A model generated the notes under the pieces. That model saw only the letters and a list, made by a program, of their open reading frames with translations, did not search any database and was not told the DNA's origin. The position numbers and the translations under genes were made by a program. From Chloroflexus sp. Y-396-1 (lineage in GTDB: Bacteria > Chloroflexota > Chloroflexia > Chloroflexales > Chloroflexaceae), in NCBI RefSeq assembly GCF_000516515.1, contig NZ_KI911784.1, forward strand, positions 4,626,633-4,690,632: a DNA stretch of 64,000 bases. The letters run 5' to 3'. This document shows, one piece after another, positions 1 to 8,157 of the stretch (within the stretch, counting starts at the first letter, position 1; each line of letters opens with the position of its first letter).

Positions 1-1
1 T

Positions 2-106
2 CAATTGGCCCTGATCGATGATCCGGAGTTCCGCGCTGGCCGAATTCATACTGGCTATGTCGCTGAGCTGCTGCGTCAGTGGAAAGAGACACTCAACCCG
101 GCATAA
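2..106 (+). CDS. accC: Biotin carboxylase C-terminus (partial)
   Basis: Only the last 34 codons and the TAA stop are present; the gene begins before the window. The visible peptide contains DDPEFRAG followed by IHTGYVAELL, which matches the usual C-terminal end of acetyl-CoA carboxylase biotin carboxylase (AccC) or of the equivalent subunit of pyruvate carboxylase. In AccC this end closes the biotin carboxylase C domain, which makes carboxybiotin from ATP and bicarbonate. It lies just ahead of nusB and acpP, an order compatible with a fatty-acid synthesis neighbourhood. The assignment rests on a short tail, so it could be another biotin-dependent carboxylase. Confidence 0.6.
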   Translation, partial: QLALIDDPEFRAGRIHTGYVAELLRQWKETLNPA

Positions 107-139
107 GTCGGCAACGGGATGCGTATGGGGAGGGCAAGA

Positions 140-574
140 TTGGCAAGTCAACGGCATCGAGTGCGGATCGCAGCTTTGCAGATCCTCTTTGAGGTTGATG
201 AAACCGATCATGCAATTGATCAGGTGCTCGAACGTCGGCTCGCCGATGAACCAATGCCGCAAGAGAGCGCCGATTTCCTACGGCGTCTGGTGTTCGGCGC
301 CTGGGAACATCGTGCTTACCTTGATCGGATTATCGAAGAGGCAGCACCTAACTGGCCGGTCGCGCAGATGCCCGGAGTCGATAAAGCGGTGTTGCGTATC
401 GCTCTTTTCGAGTTGCTCATCGATGATGTCGAGCGAACGCCGATTAAGGCTGTTATTAATGAAGCTGTTGAACTGGCCAAACAGTTTGGCAGTGATAATT
501 CAAGTCGATTTGTTAATGGCGTGCTCGGCACGGTAGTTACACGCTATCTGGCCGACCGTAACGACGAAGAGTAG
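140..574 (+). CDS. nusB: Transcription antitermination factor NusB
   Basis: NusB binds boxA RNA together with S10 (NusE) and keeps RNA polymerase processive over rRNA operons. The protein has the all-helical NusB pattern: an [16 protein letters not shown] start, [11 protein letters not shown] in the middle, [16 protein letters not shown], then [19 protein letters not shown] and FVNGVLG near the C-terminus. Length is about 144 residues, normal for the family. A TTG at 140 is preferred because GGGGAGGG lies 6-7 bases upstream. ATG codons at 119 and 125 are in frame but have no good ribosome site, and the Shine-Dalgarno would fall inside the gene. It ends 30 bp before acpP, so the two are probably cotranscribed. 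Confidence 0.9.
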   Translation: MASQRHRVRIAALQILFEVDETDHAIDQVLERRLADEPMPQESADFLRRLVFGAWEHRAYLDRIIEEAAPNWPVAQMPGVDKAVLRIALFELLIDDVERTPIKAVINEAVELAKQFGSDNSSRFVNGVLGTVVTRYLADRNDEE

Positions 575-604
575 CCGTTTTTGAAAGGAAGGAATGTAAT
601 TCGT

Positions 605-853
605 ATGGCTTCGCCTGAGATGGAAGAGCGCCTGCGCAAGATTATCGTCGAACAGCTTGGTGTAGAACCAGATCAAGTTGTTCCTACCGCATCGTTCACC
701 AAAGACTTGAAGGCCGACTCGCTCGATCTTGTAGAGCTGATTATGTCAATTGAAGAAGAGTTCGGCGTCGAGATACCAGACGAAGAGGCTGAGAAGATTC
801 AAACCGTCGCCGATGCTCTGCAATATCTCGAAACCCACCAGAGTAACGAATAA
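605..853 (+). CDS. acpP: Acyl carrier protein
   Basis: Acyl carrier protein of type II fatty acid synthesis, about 82 residues and strongly acidic. The phosphopantetheine attachment site is the Ser of ADSLDLVEL, followed by the usual acidic helix with [16 protein letters not shown] and VADALQYL. The ORF is open further upstream, but ATG 605 gives the canonical start [10 protein letters not shown] and lies behind an AAAGGAAGG purine stretch. It follows nusB closely on the same strand. Nothing is unusual in the sequence. Confidence 0.93.
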   Translation: MASPEMEERLRKIIVEQLGVEPDQVVPTASFTKDLKADSLDLVELIMSIEEEFGVEIPDEEAEKIQTVADALQYLETHQSNE

Positions 854-922
854 TCTTGTCCAGATGTAGGATCAAAAGGTTTTTCCCTGCCAGATTGTAT
901 GTGCAGTAAACACTGGTCGGTT

Positions 923-952
923 GCCCCCATCCTCTCCTTGTAGGCTGGGGGC
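923..952. terminator. Hairpin between convergent acpP and aminotransferase
   Basis: GCCCCCA (923-929) pairs with TGGGGGC (946-952) across a 16-base loop. It lies between the convergent ends of acpP and the minus-strand aminotransferase. Only a short T-rich stretch follows on the plus side, so it is a candidate terminator, not a canonical one. Confidence 0.4.
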
Positions 953-1033
953 ATTGCTTTCGCTTTGTGGAGATCGCCGGGGCACACCACTGTGTACCCC
1001 AACACCGTTCAGGCAAGAAGGGCTTGACACACT

Positions 1034-2230
1034 CTAAAGATCGGCAAAAGCCGCCCCAATAATCGCAATCGCCTCTTCAATGCGACTAATGCTCTGAAAG
1101 CTGAAGGCAAGACGCATCGCATGCTCGCCCTGCGCACGATCAACAAAACAGGCCGTACCGGCCAGAAACTCAGCCCCCCGGGCACGGGCTGCTTCCAGAA
1201 GCGCACGAGCGCTCACGCCTTGCGGAAGTTTGACCCAGATGAAAAAACCACCAGCAGGCATGACAAAGCTGGCCTCAGCCGGAAAATGTTGACGTATCGC
1301 AGCCGCCATTGCTGCACATTTGGCAGCATAGTGCTGACGAAGCATAGCAATATGTCGTTCGAGTCGGCCATTCTCGCAAAAGCGAGCTACGACACGGGTG
1401 ATGAAGGGACCAGTGGTACCTTCAGCCTTTACCATTAGGAGACGATCAATAATTTCACGTCGCGCATGAACCCACCCAATCCGTAACCCGGGTGCGAGAA
1501 TCTTCGAGTAGGTGCCTACCCGAATGACCCAACCTTCCTGATCGAGCGCAGCCAGCGATGGCAATGGCTCGCCGGCAAATCGCAGATCGATGTAGGCATC
1601 GTCTTCAACCACCGGCACACCATATTCAGCAGCCAGGGTAACCAGTTGCCTGCGTCGTTCTAGGCTCAAGGTTACTCCGGTCGGGTTGTGAAATGTGGGA
1701 ATCGTGTAAATAAACTTCGGACGCCGACCGTCAGCCGCCAGTTCACGTAAGGTATCGGCCAGTAATCCAACGTTCATTCCGTGCTCATCAACAGGAATGC
1801 TGATCAGACGTGCTCTCGATTGAACAAAACGTCGCACAGCACCGAGAAAGCTAGGCGCTTCGATAATGACGGTATCTCCCGGCTCCACGAAGATTTCAGG
1901 TAAGAGGGCCAGTATCTGACCAGAACCATACCCCACCAACACGTGTTCAGGCTGCGCCGCAACACCTTCAGCCCGGAGACGCTCAACAATTTGATCGGTT
2001 AGACCGGGATACGACAGGGCATAATTCAACGAATCGGCAGCTTCGTAGGCTAAAACTTCCGCAGCAGCAGCCATCAATTCGGCTCGTGGGAAGAGTTCAG
2101 GATCGGCCAGGCCATACGCCAGACTGATCAGGGGGCGTACCGGCTCGCCAGCAGCACCGAACAGAGGCGGTACGACTTCTCGCACACGGCTGGCAAAGAG
2201 ACTTTCAAGACGGTCGGTCGTTGCGGTCAT
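1034..2230 (-). CDS. PLP-dependent aminotransferase, class I/II (2-aminoadipate/LysN type)
   Basis: A fold-type I aminotransferase of 398 residues. The PLP lysine is in TYSKILAPGLRIGW. YTIPTFHNPTG and VVEDDAYIDLRF carry the cofactor-binding Asn/Asp/Tyr region, and the C-terminal arginine region includes MRLAFSF. This arrangement is typical of the MocR-like group lacking the N-terminal DNA-binding domain, which includes 2-aminoadipate (LysN) and some aromatic aminotransferases. Substrate cannot be read from sequence. Start ATG 2230 is backed by GAGGAG upstream. It is a single gene, with acpP convergent on one side and a repeat element on the other. Confidence 0.85.
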   Translation of the reverse strand: MTATTDRLESLFASRVREVVPPLFGAAGEPVRPLISLAYGLADPELFPRAELMAAAAEVLAYEAADSLNYALSYPGLTDQIVERLRAEGVAAQPEHVLVGYGSGQILALLPEIFVEPGDTVIIEAPSFLGAVRRFVQSRARLISIPVDEHGMNVGLLADTLRELAADGRRPKFIYTIPTFHNPTGVTLSLERRRQLVTLAAEYGVPVVEDDAYIDLRFAGEPLPSLAALDQEGWVIRVGTYSKILAPGLRIGWVHARREIIDRLLMVKAEGTTGPFITRVVARFCENGRLERHIAMLRQHYAAKCAAMAAAIRQHFPAEASFVMPAGGFFIWVKLPQGVSARALLEAARARGAEFLAGTACFVDRAQGEHAMRLAFSFQSISRIEEAIAIIGAAFADL

Positions 2231-2295
2231 AAATTGGTTGCTCCTCTTGTGTATGGTACGCGAACCATGACGATACGAAGGAAGGAAAAAGCGAC

Positions 2296-2622
2296 TTAGA
2301 GCCTGATCAAAAACGTCTCATTGGGCACGTACTATGCCCGTGCGACTATGACATGAGGAGTTTTCCAGCGTTCTTTCTCTCTAGCCTCCATGTTTCCCCA
2401 CCGTTCACGGAGTACCGGATCGAACTCAGGTTTCCAACGTTCTTTCTCTCCGGGAAGGTGCGGGCCGCCAGGCGTGCGCCGCAGCACCGGCGCTGGCACC
2501 GGTGCAACCCAGTTCCACCGCGTCACGGAGACGCATGCGTTGCCTACCAGCGTTCGCCTAACCATTATGGAGATGCCCTTGTTGAGACTCATCACAAGCC
2601 CAGGTTTTTGATCATGCTCTTA
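2296..2622. repeat. Inverted-repeat-bounded element, copy 1
   Basis: TTAGAGCCTGATCAAAAAC (2296-2314) is matched by the reverse complement of 2604-2622, with two mismatches in 19. The 327 bp between has no convincing gene; the ORFs on both strands are proline/arginine-rich shadows. An internal segment around 2460-2510 (GGCGTGCGCCGCAGCACC) recurs in the copies near 5.1, 24.3, 24.7 and 51.8 kb. This fills the 490-bp gap between the aminotransferase and the dehydrogenase. It resembles a non-autonomous MITE-like element. Confidence 0.75.
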
Positions 2623-2720
2623 GAAAAAGGATAACACAAGTGTATTCCCTTTGGGATCGACATCCACAACTCAGACCCTACGGGCGCAATAGGAAGAGCC
2701 GGAATGCAATAGTTCCACCA

Positions 2721-3677
2721 CTAATAGCCAGCCCGCTTGTCAACAACATTCTGGAGCGGCTGTTGATAGATAAAGGCACGCAAATTGGCAGCGAACAGAT
2801 CGAGCGTGCGAGTACGAATATGTGGTGAACTCCACGAGATATGGGGCGTTACAAAGACATTTGGCAGCGTCCAGAATGGACTATCTGGCGGTAACGGTTC
2901 CTGGGCAAATACGTCAAGCCCGGCGCCAGCGATGCGTCGGGTACGTAATGCTTCAATTAAGGCGATCTCGTCAACAATTTCACCACGAGCAATGTTGATC
3001 AGATAGGCATCAGGCTTCATCAACGCCAGTTCTGCTCTACCAAACATCCCTCGGGTAGCCGGGGTAAGCGGTGCTGCAATGACCACAAAATCGGCTGCCG
3101 GGAGGAGTGAACGCCATTCACCCTCACCAACCACCCGTTCAACACCGGCAACCGGACGTGGGGTTCGCCGTGATCCCCACACGCGCATTCCAAAGGCACT
3201 GGCACGCTCGGCAATCGCCTGTCCAATGTGACCTAAACCAATGATCAGCATCGTGGTACCGGCAAGTTCCTGCAATTGCAGGTTTGCCTCGCGCCATTGG
3301 TGGGTGGCCTGCAACTGATGCAGATAACGAGCCTGCTTGACATGGCTGAGGGCGAAGAACATCACAAATTCGCTGATCGGAATAGCATGAACACCGGCTG
3401 AATTGGTAACAATAATGTCGCGCTCAATAACTTCAGGAATGAGAGACCCTTCAACACCCGCACGCGGGATATGGAGCCATCGCAGTGAAGGCATCTGACG
3501 CACTAACCGCGCCAGTTGCTCGTTGGGGAAGAACCAGCGTAAAAGAACTTCAGCATCAGTAATGGGAGCTTCTGGCTCCCCATTCTGATCGAACCAAACG
3601 ATAGTTGCCTCCGGTGCAACCGCCATAATTCGTGGCATCAGTTCGTCGCGTAGTAGACCTGGAAGAACGAGCTTCAT
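2721..3677 (-). CDS. D-isomer-specific 2-hydroxyacid dehydrogenase
   Basis: NAD(P)-dependent oxidoreductase of 318 residues. The nucleotide-binding motif is GLGHIGQAIAERASAFGMRV followed by GSRRT. The basic residues after the strand, instead of an acidic one, hint at NADP(H). The catalytic set is present: Arg in NIARGEIVDE, Glu in DVFAQEPLP and His in VTPHISW. The family reduces 2-oxoacids such as glyoxylate or hydroxypyruvate, and substrate is not resolved here. Start ATG 3677 has AGGAGAG upstream. It stands alone between two repeat-rich gaps. Confidence 0.85.
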   Translation of the reverse strand: MKLVLPGLLRDELMPRIMAVAPEATIVWFDQNGEPEAPITDAEVLLRWFFPNEQLARLVRQMPSLRWLHIPRAGVEGSLIPEVIERDIIVTNSAGVHAIPISEFVMFFALSHVKQARYLHQLQATHQWREANLQLQELAGTTMLIIGLGHIGQAIAERASAFGMRVWGSRRTPRPVAGVERVVGEGEWRSLLPAADFVVIAAPLTPATRGMFGRAELALMKPDAYLINIARGEIVDEIALIEALRTRRIAGAGLDVFAQEPLPPDSPFWTLPNVFVTPHISWSSPHIRTRTLDLFAANLRAFIYQQPLQNVVDKRAGY

Positions 3678-3845
3678 CGAGCAACTCTCCTGTAAGTTGA
3701 GAGACTGATCCTCATAACGTATTGTATGCGAAGTGGACGATTACTTGATCAGTCAAAAGGTGGGGTAAGGATATGTGTCCCTCCCCTCAAGCACGCTTCC
3801 ATTTCGTGGGATCACGAGCTTTCAGCTCACATTCCTGTACGTGCG

Positions 3846-3990
3846 TAAGTGAACCTAGTCCACACCGGCGGGGAAACCTACCGCTACCATTTCCGCTCCC
3901 TCTAGGAGGGCGGGCCGCTGGCCCGTATTCTGCAAGTAAGCGATTGGACCTAGTTCCCACCGGCGGGGGAACCCGTCCTTACTGCTTACG
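3846..3990. repeat. Two imperfect direct repeats with CACCGGCGGGG core
   Basis: CCTAGTCCACACCGGCGGGG near 3855 and CCTAGTTCCCACCGGCGGGG near 3950 are separated by about 96 bp. Between them lies a GGGCGGGCCGCTGGCCCG palindrome (about 3909). The 447-bp gap 3678-4124 holds these repeats plus the efp leader; I see no gene in it. Confidence 0.5.
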
Positions 3991-4124
3991 CCTCTCTCCT
4001 TCCCTATAACCAACTTGCGCAGAATACCGAATCCGCCTATAGTGATAGCACTCGCCAGGGATTACTGGTAGTGTGGAGTATATTGGGTAACAACCAGGAT
4101 ACAACAAACAAGGAGTATATTAAA

Positions 4125-4694
4125 ATGGCTGCAGGAACAACTTCTGATCTGCGCAATGGCATTGTCATTCGCTACAACAACGATTTGTACCAGGTTATTG
4201 AATTCCAGCACGTTGCCCCAGGAAACTGGCGGGCCTTCGTGCGGATGAAGCTCAAGAGCCTGACCACCGGGAAGGTGATTGAAGATCGAGTACGTGCCGG
4301 TGCAGAAATTGACATCGTGCGCATCGAGCGCCGACCGATGCAATATCTCTACCGGGAAGGTGACAGTTTCATCTTTATGGACAATGACACCTTCGATCAG
4401 ATACCGGTGTCGGCTGAATTGGTCGGCGATGCAGTGCGATTTATGAAGGAGAACGAGACGGTTGATCTGGTCTACGATGCTGAGAAAGATGTCATCATCG
4501 GTGTCGAATTACCGATCTTCGTAAACCTGAAGGTAGTGGAGACAACGGTTGCAGTACGCGGGGATACAGCGACAAACGTCACCAAACCGGCCACGCTAGA
4601 GACCGGTGCGGTGATTGAGGTACCGGCCTTCATTAACGAAGGTGATGTGTTGAAGATCGATACTCGCACAGGCGAGTATATTACGCGCGTGTAG
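4125..4694 (+). CDS. efp: Elongation factor P
   Basis: EF-P (189 residues, three OB/KOW-like domains) binds between P and E sites and relieves stalling at polyproline. Recognisable pieces are TSDLRNGIVI at the start, the domain I loop HVAPGNWRAF, RMKLKSLTTGKVIEDR, and the C-terminal domain with VVETTVAVRGDT, ATLETGAVIEVPAFINEGD and IDTRTGEY. ATG 4125 is chosen over the upstream ATG 4071 because AAGGAG precedes it and MAAGTTSDLRNG is the normal start. The loop tip residue equivalent to E. coli Lys34 is Asn34, with Trp35 and Arg36, so lysylation or rhamnosylation at the usual position looks impossible. Confidence 0.95.
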   Translation: MAAGTTSDLRNGIVIRYNNDLYQVIEFQHVAPGNWRAFVRMKLKSLTTGKVIEDRVRAGAEIDIVRIERRPMQYLYREGDSFIFMDNDTFDQIPVSAELVGDAVRFMKENETVDLVYDAEKDVIIGVELPIFVNLKVVETTVAVRGDTATNVTKPATLETGAVIEVPAFINEGDVLKIDTRTGEYITRV

Positions 4695-4740
4695 GTTCAC
4701 CTTCCTGAACGTTGATTCAACGGCCGAACCTCGTCAGTAG

Positions 4741-4841
4741 ATGTACGGGCGCAGCTACTGCACCCCGCCGCTGCGCCCCGACCGAGGCCGCCCGAATGTA
4801 CGGGCACAGCAGTGTTGCGCCCCGCCGCTGCGCTCCAACCG
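4741..4841. repeat. Two direct repeats downstream of efp
   Basis: ATGTACGGGC followed by CCCCGCCGCTGCGC occurs at 4741 and again at about 4796, a 55-bp step. A related hairpin version (TATGGGCAC ... GTGCCCATA) lies at 32956-32982. No coding function is evident. Confidence 0.5.
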
Positions 4842-4857
4842 ATCTTCTTCTGCGCTC

Positions 4858-5160
4858 TAAGAGCTTGATCAAAAACCCAGATTTCTCATTGGGCACGTAC
4901 CGCATCCGGGCAATCATTGCGCAAGGGGGTGCCAACATGCTTTCGCACCAGCCATCTCACATCCCCCTTTCAATCGCCCCGTCTATGAGCGAAAAGGGGC
5001 GAGGGGAAAGGTGAGGAGCCATCCCCCTTCCTCGCCCTGTGGGGTAGAGGAAGGGGGCTAGGGGGAAGATGAGGGGATGCTAGGCATGCTCCGCAGCACC
5101 AGCGCTGAACCTAGTGCCACCTATTTCCATCGCGGTGAGGAGATGCCTGCGTTGCCCGTA
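4858..5160. repeat. Inverted-repeat element family, copy 2 (one end seen)
   Basis: The left end TAAGAGCTTGATCAAAAAC (4858-4876) is followed by the conserved sequence TTTCTCATTGGGCACGTACC and a C-rich hairpin (5023-5057). Then comes the CTCCGCAGCACC segment (about 5090) seen in other copies. No clear right inverted repeat was found before the groEL terminator. With the direct repeats just before, this accounts for the 532-bp gap between efp and groEL; I see no gene. Confidence 0.65.
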
Positions 5161-5161
5161 A

Positions 5162-5202
5162 ATAAAAAGAGGTGCATAACGGGAAACCCCATTATGCACC
5201 TC
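5162..5202 (-). terminator. Rho-independent terminator of groEL
   Basis: GAGGTGCATAA (5169-5179) and TTATGCACCTC (5192-5202) form an 11-bp perfect stem with a 12-base loop. Read on the minus strand it is followed by TTTTTATTTA. It lies about 25 bases past the groEL stop codon. Confidence 0.9.
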
Positions 5203-5226
5203 GTCACTATGGTCTACCTGGCCGGA

Positions 5227-6864
5227 TTAGAAGTCATCGTCCGGCATCGGTGGCGTACCATTCTTCTTCTTCGGTTCAGGGGCATCGACGATCAGGGCTT
5301 CGGTAGTCAGCACCATACCGGCAACGCTAATCGCATTTTCAAGCGCAGAGCGTACCACCTTGGCCGGATCGATGATACCGGCTTCCATCAAATCAACATA
5401 GGTACCGGTCATGACATCGTAGCCGTAGTGGTTGTTATTGTGCTTCCGCTGCTCATTGCGCACATTCTCAACCACCACCGATCCATCTTCACCGGCGTTG
5501 GTTGCGAGCTGGCGCAGCGGCTCTTCGAGAGCGCGACGCAACACGTTGAGCGCCATCCGCTCCTCTTCAAACTGCGTCGTTACATTATCAAGCGCCGGGA
5601 TTGCGTTGAGCAGCGCTACACCGCCACCGGGAACGATACCCTCTTCGACAGCGGCACGTGTCGCGTTGAGCGCATCTTCAACCCGCGCTTTGCGCTCTTT
5701 CATTGCCGGCTCGGTCGGCGCGCCAACCTTGATAACCGCCACACCACCTGACAGCTTCGCGACTCGCTCTTGCAGCTTCTCGCGATCATAGTCAGAGGTC
5801 GTGGTCTCGATTTGCTGCTTGAGCTGTGCGATCCGGGCCTGAATGGCCTGCTTATCGCCAAACCCCTCAACAATAACGGTATTGTCTTTATCGGCTTTCA
5901 CGCGGCGAGCACGGCCAAGGTCTTGCAGTGTGGCACTTTCGAGCTTGCGACCGATCTCCTCCGAGATAACGGTCCCACCGGTCAAGATAGCAATATCCTG
6001 GAGCATCGCTTTGCGGCGATCACCGAAACCAGGCGCCTTTACCGCCAGCGCATTGAGTGTGCCGCGCAGCTTATTGACGACCAAGGTAGCGAGTGCTTCA
6101 CCGTCTACATCCTCGGCGATAACCAGCAGATCTTTCTTGCCACTGCTCAGAACTGCTTCAAGGATCGGGAGCAGATCCTTGACCGAGCTAATCTTCTTGT
6201 CGGTAATCAGAATATATGGCTCATCGAGCACCGCTTCCATGCGGGCCGAGTCGGTGATGAAGTAAGGTGAGATATAGCCGCGGTCGAATTGCATACCCTC
6301 GACCAGCTCGTGCTCGAGGTGGGTACTCTTACCCTCTTCAACCGTCACGACACCATCACGACCGATCTTGTCCATGACCGTTGCTAGGAGTTCACCAACT
6401 TCGGCATCTTGGGCCGAGATGGTCGCGACATTGCGAATTTCATCGCGCGTCTTGAGGGTAATAGCCTGCTCTTTGATCCGAGCAACCAGTGCCTGGCCAC
6501 CTTTGTCAAGGCCGCGCTTGAGCAGCATCGGATTAGCACCGGCGGCGACCAGCTTCAAACCCTCGTTGATAATAGCCTGGGCAAGAACGGTCGCTGTGGT
6601 CGTACCGTCACCCGCTACATCATTCGTCTTGACCGCAGCCTGCTTAAGCAATTGTACACCCAGGTTTGCGAAGGGATCCTTTAGCTCAATCTCCTTCGCA
6701 ACGCTTACACCGTCGTGGGTAACGGTTGGTGCGCCCCACTTTTTATCAAGAGCGACATTTCGACCACGTGGGCCAAGTGTCGTCTTTACTGCCAGAGCCA
6801 GCGTATCAATGCCTTGCTTCAGTGCTGTACGAGCTTGCTGATCAAAGATCAGTTGTTTCGCCAT
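5227..6864 (-). CDS. groL: Chaperonin GroEL (60 kDa)
   Basis: ATP-driven chaperonin subunit that forms the double-ring folding chamber in the cytosol. It is 545 residues, normal length. Key signatures are [17 protein letters not shown], the ATP site [31 protein letters not shown], and [22 protein letters not shown]. The C-terminal tail is [13 protein letters not shown], without the Gly-Gly-Met repeats common in proteobacterial GroEL. It starts 5 bp after groES on the same strand and ends at a strong terminator, so groES-groEL form one transcript. Confidence 0.98.
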   Translation of the reverse strand: MAKQLIFDQQARTALKQGIDTLALAVKTTLGPRGRNVALDKKWGAPTVTHDGVSVAKEIELKDPFANLGVQLLKQAAVKTNDVAGDGTTTATVLAQAIINEGLKLVAAGANPMLLKRGLDKGGQALVARIKEQAITLKTRDEIRNVATISAQDAEVGELLATVMDKIGRDGVVTVEEGKSTHLEHELVEGMQFDRGYISPYFITDSARMEAVLDEPYILITDKKISSVKDLLPILEAVLSSGKKDLLVIAEDVDGEALATLVVNKLRGTLNALAVKAPGFGDRRKAMLQDIAILTGGTVISEEIGRKLESATLQDLGRARRVKADKDNTVIVEGFGDKQAIQARIAQLKQQIETTTSDYDREKLQERVAKLSGGVAVIKVGAPTEPAMKERKARVEDALNATRAAVEEGIVPGGGVALLNAIPALDNVTTQFEEERMALNVLRRALEEPLRQLATNAGEDGSVVVENVRNEQRKHNNNHYGYDVMTGTYVDLMEAGIIDPAKVVRSALENAISVAGMVLTTEALIVDAPEPKKKNGTPPMPDDDF

Positions 6865-6869
6865 ACTGC

Positions 6870-7166
6870 TTACTCCTCCACGATGATTCCTAGAATATCT
6901 TTCTCCTGCAAGATTAGATATTCCTCATCGTCAATCTTGAATTCAGTACCGGCATATTTGGCGTACAACACGTGCTGACCGACCTCGACACTCATCGGGA
7001 TCAGTTTCCCATCATCAGTTCGCCGACCTGGCCCGACCGCAATAACTTCACCCTCCATTGGGCGCTCTTTGCTCGCGGTATCGGGCAAGAAGATGCCACC
7101 TTTCGTCTTCTCTTCACGTGGCTTTGGTTTCACCACTACACGATCATTCAACGGTCGAACATGCAC
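6870..7166 (-). CDS. groS: Co-chaperonin GroES
   Basis: Ten-kilodalton lid of the GroEL chamber, 98 residues. It begins [14 protein letters not shown], has the mobile-loop region [17 protein letters not shown], and ends with [13 protein letters not shown]. The ribosome site is GAGGAGG just upstream. It precedes groEL and lies 60 bp downstream of a doxX-like gene on the same strand. No HrcA/CIRCE inverted repeat (TTAGCACTC-N9-GAGTGCTAA) is visible upstream. Confidence 0.97.
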   Translation of the reverse strand: MHVRPLNDRVVVKPKPREEKTKGGIFLPDTASKERPMEGEVIAVGPGRRTDDGKLIPMSVEVGQHVLYAKYAGTEFKIDDEEYLILQEKDILGIIVEE

Positions 7167-7192
7167 AGGCTACCTCCTCTTCGTTCAGGTTA

Positions 7193-7216
7193 GGGGGTAG
7201 CAATCATCGCTACCCC
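7193..7216. promoter_or_regulatory. Inverted repeat upstream of groES
   Basis: GGGGTAGC and GCTACCCC form a perfect 8-bp stem around AATCATC in the short gap between doxX and groES. No T-run follows on the minus strand. It may be a processing site or an operator instead of a terminator; function is unknown. Confidence 0.4.
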
Positions 7217-7226
7217 TTTCGCCTTA

Positions 7227-7760
7227 TCAACTGGCAACTTGACCCGCACTACCTGTTGAAGCCGTTAGTGAGCGATGCTGGCGAGTCAGCAGGGCGAAGG
7301 CTACAGCAACCAAGATGAAGATCAGGCCAATCCAGAACGTCTGCGGCTGCGGAAGAGCAACTCCGAAGAACCGGTCAAGCGTGTACGCACCTGGCTCCCA
7401 CAAACCCATCACCGCGGCCAGTACCAGCAACACAAGGCTATACTCGCTGCCACCATTGCTGATCCACAGCCCATGTGACCAGTGAACGAGCGCAATCGCT
7501 GCGATCATCACCGCAATGATTGCCAGTGGGCCAAGCGGATGGAAGAGGCCAAGCGCGAAGAGCAAACCACCACCAAGCTCAGCCAGACCGGCCATCAGCG
7601 CCCAGAAGCGCGGTGCGCGCAAACCCATTCCGGCCAGCCAGTCAGTCGTTGCTCGCAAGCCTTGACCACCGAACCAGCCAAACAGCTTTTGCGCACCATG
7701 ACCCATCATGAGCAGCCCGATGACTACTTGCAGGATGAGCAAACCCACATCCATCGTCAT
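7227..7760 (-). CDS. DoxX family membrane protein
   Basis: A 177-residue membrane protein with four hydrophobic segments. The DoxX family hallmarks are RVLGLLMMG-like LLMMGHGAQKLFGWFGGQG near the N-terminus, ELGGGLLFALGLFHPLG in the middle, and NGGSEYSLVLLVLA. Family members are linked to quinone or redox membrane functions, but the role is mostly undefined. Start ATG 7760 has AAGGAGGTG. It is on the same strand as groES and only 60 bp away, so it may be the first gene of the groES-groEL transcript. That would be an unusual partner. Confidence 0.8.
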   Translation of the reverse strand: MTMDVGLLILQVVIGLLMMGHGAQKLFGWFGGQGLRATTDWLAGMGLRAPRFWALMAGLAELGGGLLFALGLFHPLGPLAIIAVMIAAIALVHWSHGLWISNGGSEYSLVLLVLAAVMGLWEPGAYTLDRFFGVALPQPQTFWIGLIFILVAVAFALLTRQHRSLTASTGSAGQVAS

Positions 7761-8029
7761 CGTGCATCACCTCCTTGATCATCAACGAGCATCAGTATCG
7801 GTCAACCTGCCGGAGCGATGTCACGGTGATGATGCAAAGAGTTTACGTCTTTGTAGATAAGAAATCGATGTTAGATCGTTATCAGCGCTGTATTAGCAAT
7901 GTGTTAGAAGTCTTCACACATTCCAGTAGTACCATACACCTGATGTCTATCCGCTCGTCCTATCCATAAGACGATTTTTGGCGTTTGTAGATTTCAGTGA
8001 GCAAGAACAGGTCCGAGTCAGCTATCGCC

Positions 8030-8058
8030 TTGAAATGCAAGCTCTACTATGGTAAGGT
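8030..8058 (+). promoter_or_regulatory. Candidate promoter of SBBP protein gene
   Basis: TTGAAA (8030-8035), a 17-base spacer and TAAGGT (8053-8058) preceded by TGG form a plausible but weak vegetative promoter. An inverted repeat TGTAGGT/ACCTACA (8062-8088) lies just after and could be an operator or leader hairpin. The rest of the 397-bp gap 7761-8157 shows nothing recognisable. Confidence 0.35.
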
Positions 8059-8157
8059 GTATGTAGGTACACAGTCAGGACACCTACAGACCCTGTTTCT
8101 CGCTGATGCTCACTATTGTCTGTAACTCATACCTGACCACCATAGGAGAGAACGCCT

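Noticed and set aside
3846-3990. Possible two-repeat CRISPR remnant (CACCGGCGGGG core)
   Set aside because: Only two imperfect copies, unequal spacing of about 96 bp, and no cas gene nearby.
5077-5751. Plus-strand ORF opposite groEL
   Set aside because: It is antisense to a clear groEL gene and contains its terminator.
7761-7990. HrcA/CIRCE operator for the groES-groEL genes
   Set aside because: I looked for TTAGCACTC-N9-GAGTGCTAA and found only scattered TTAG-like pieces with no matching arm.
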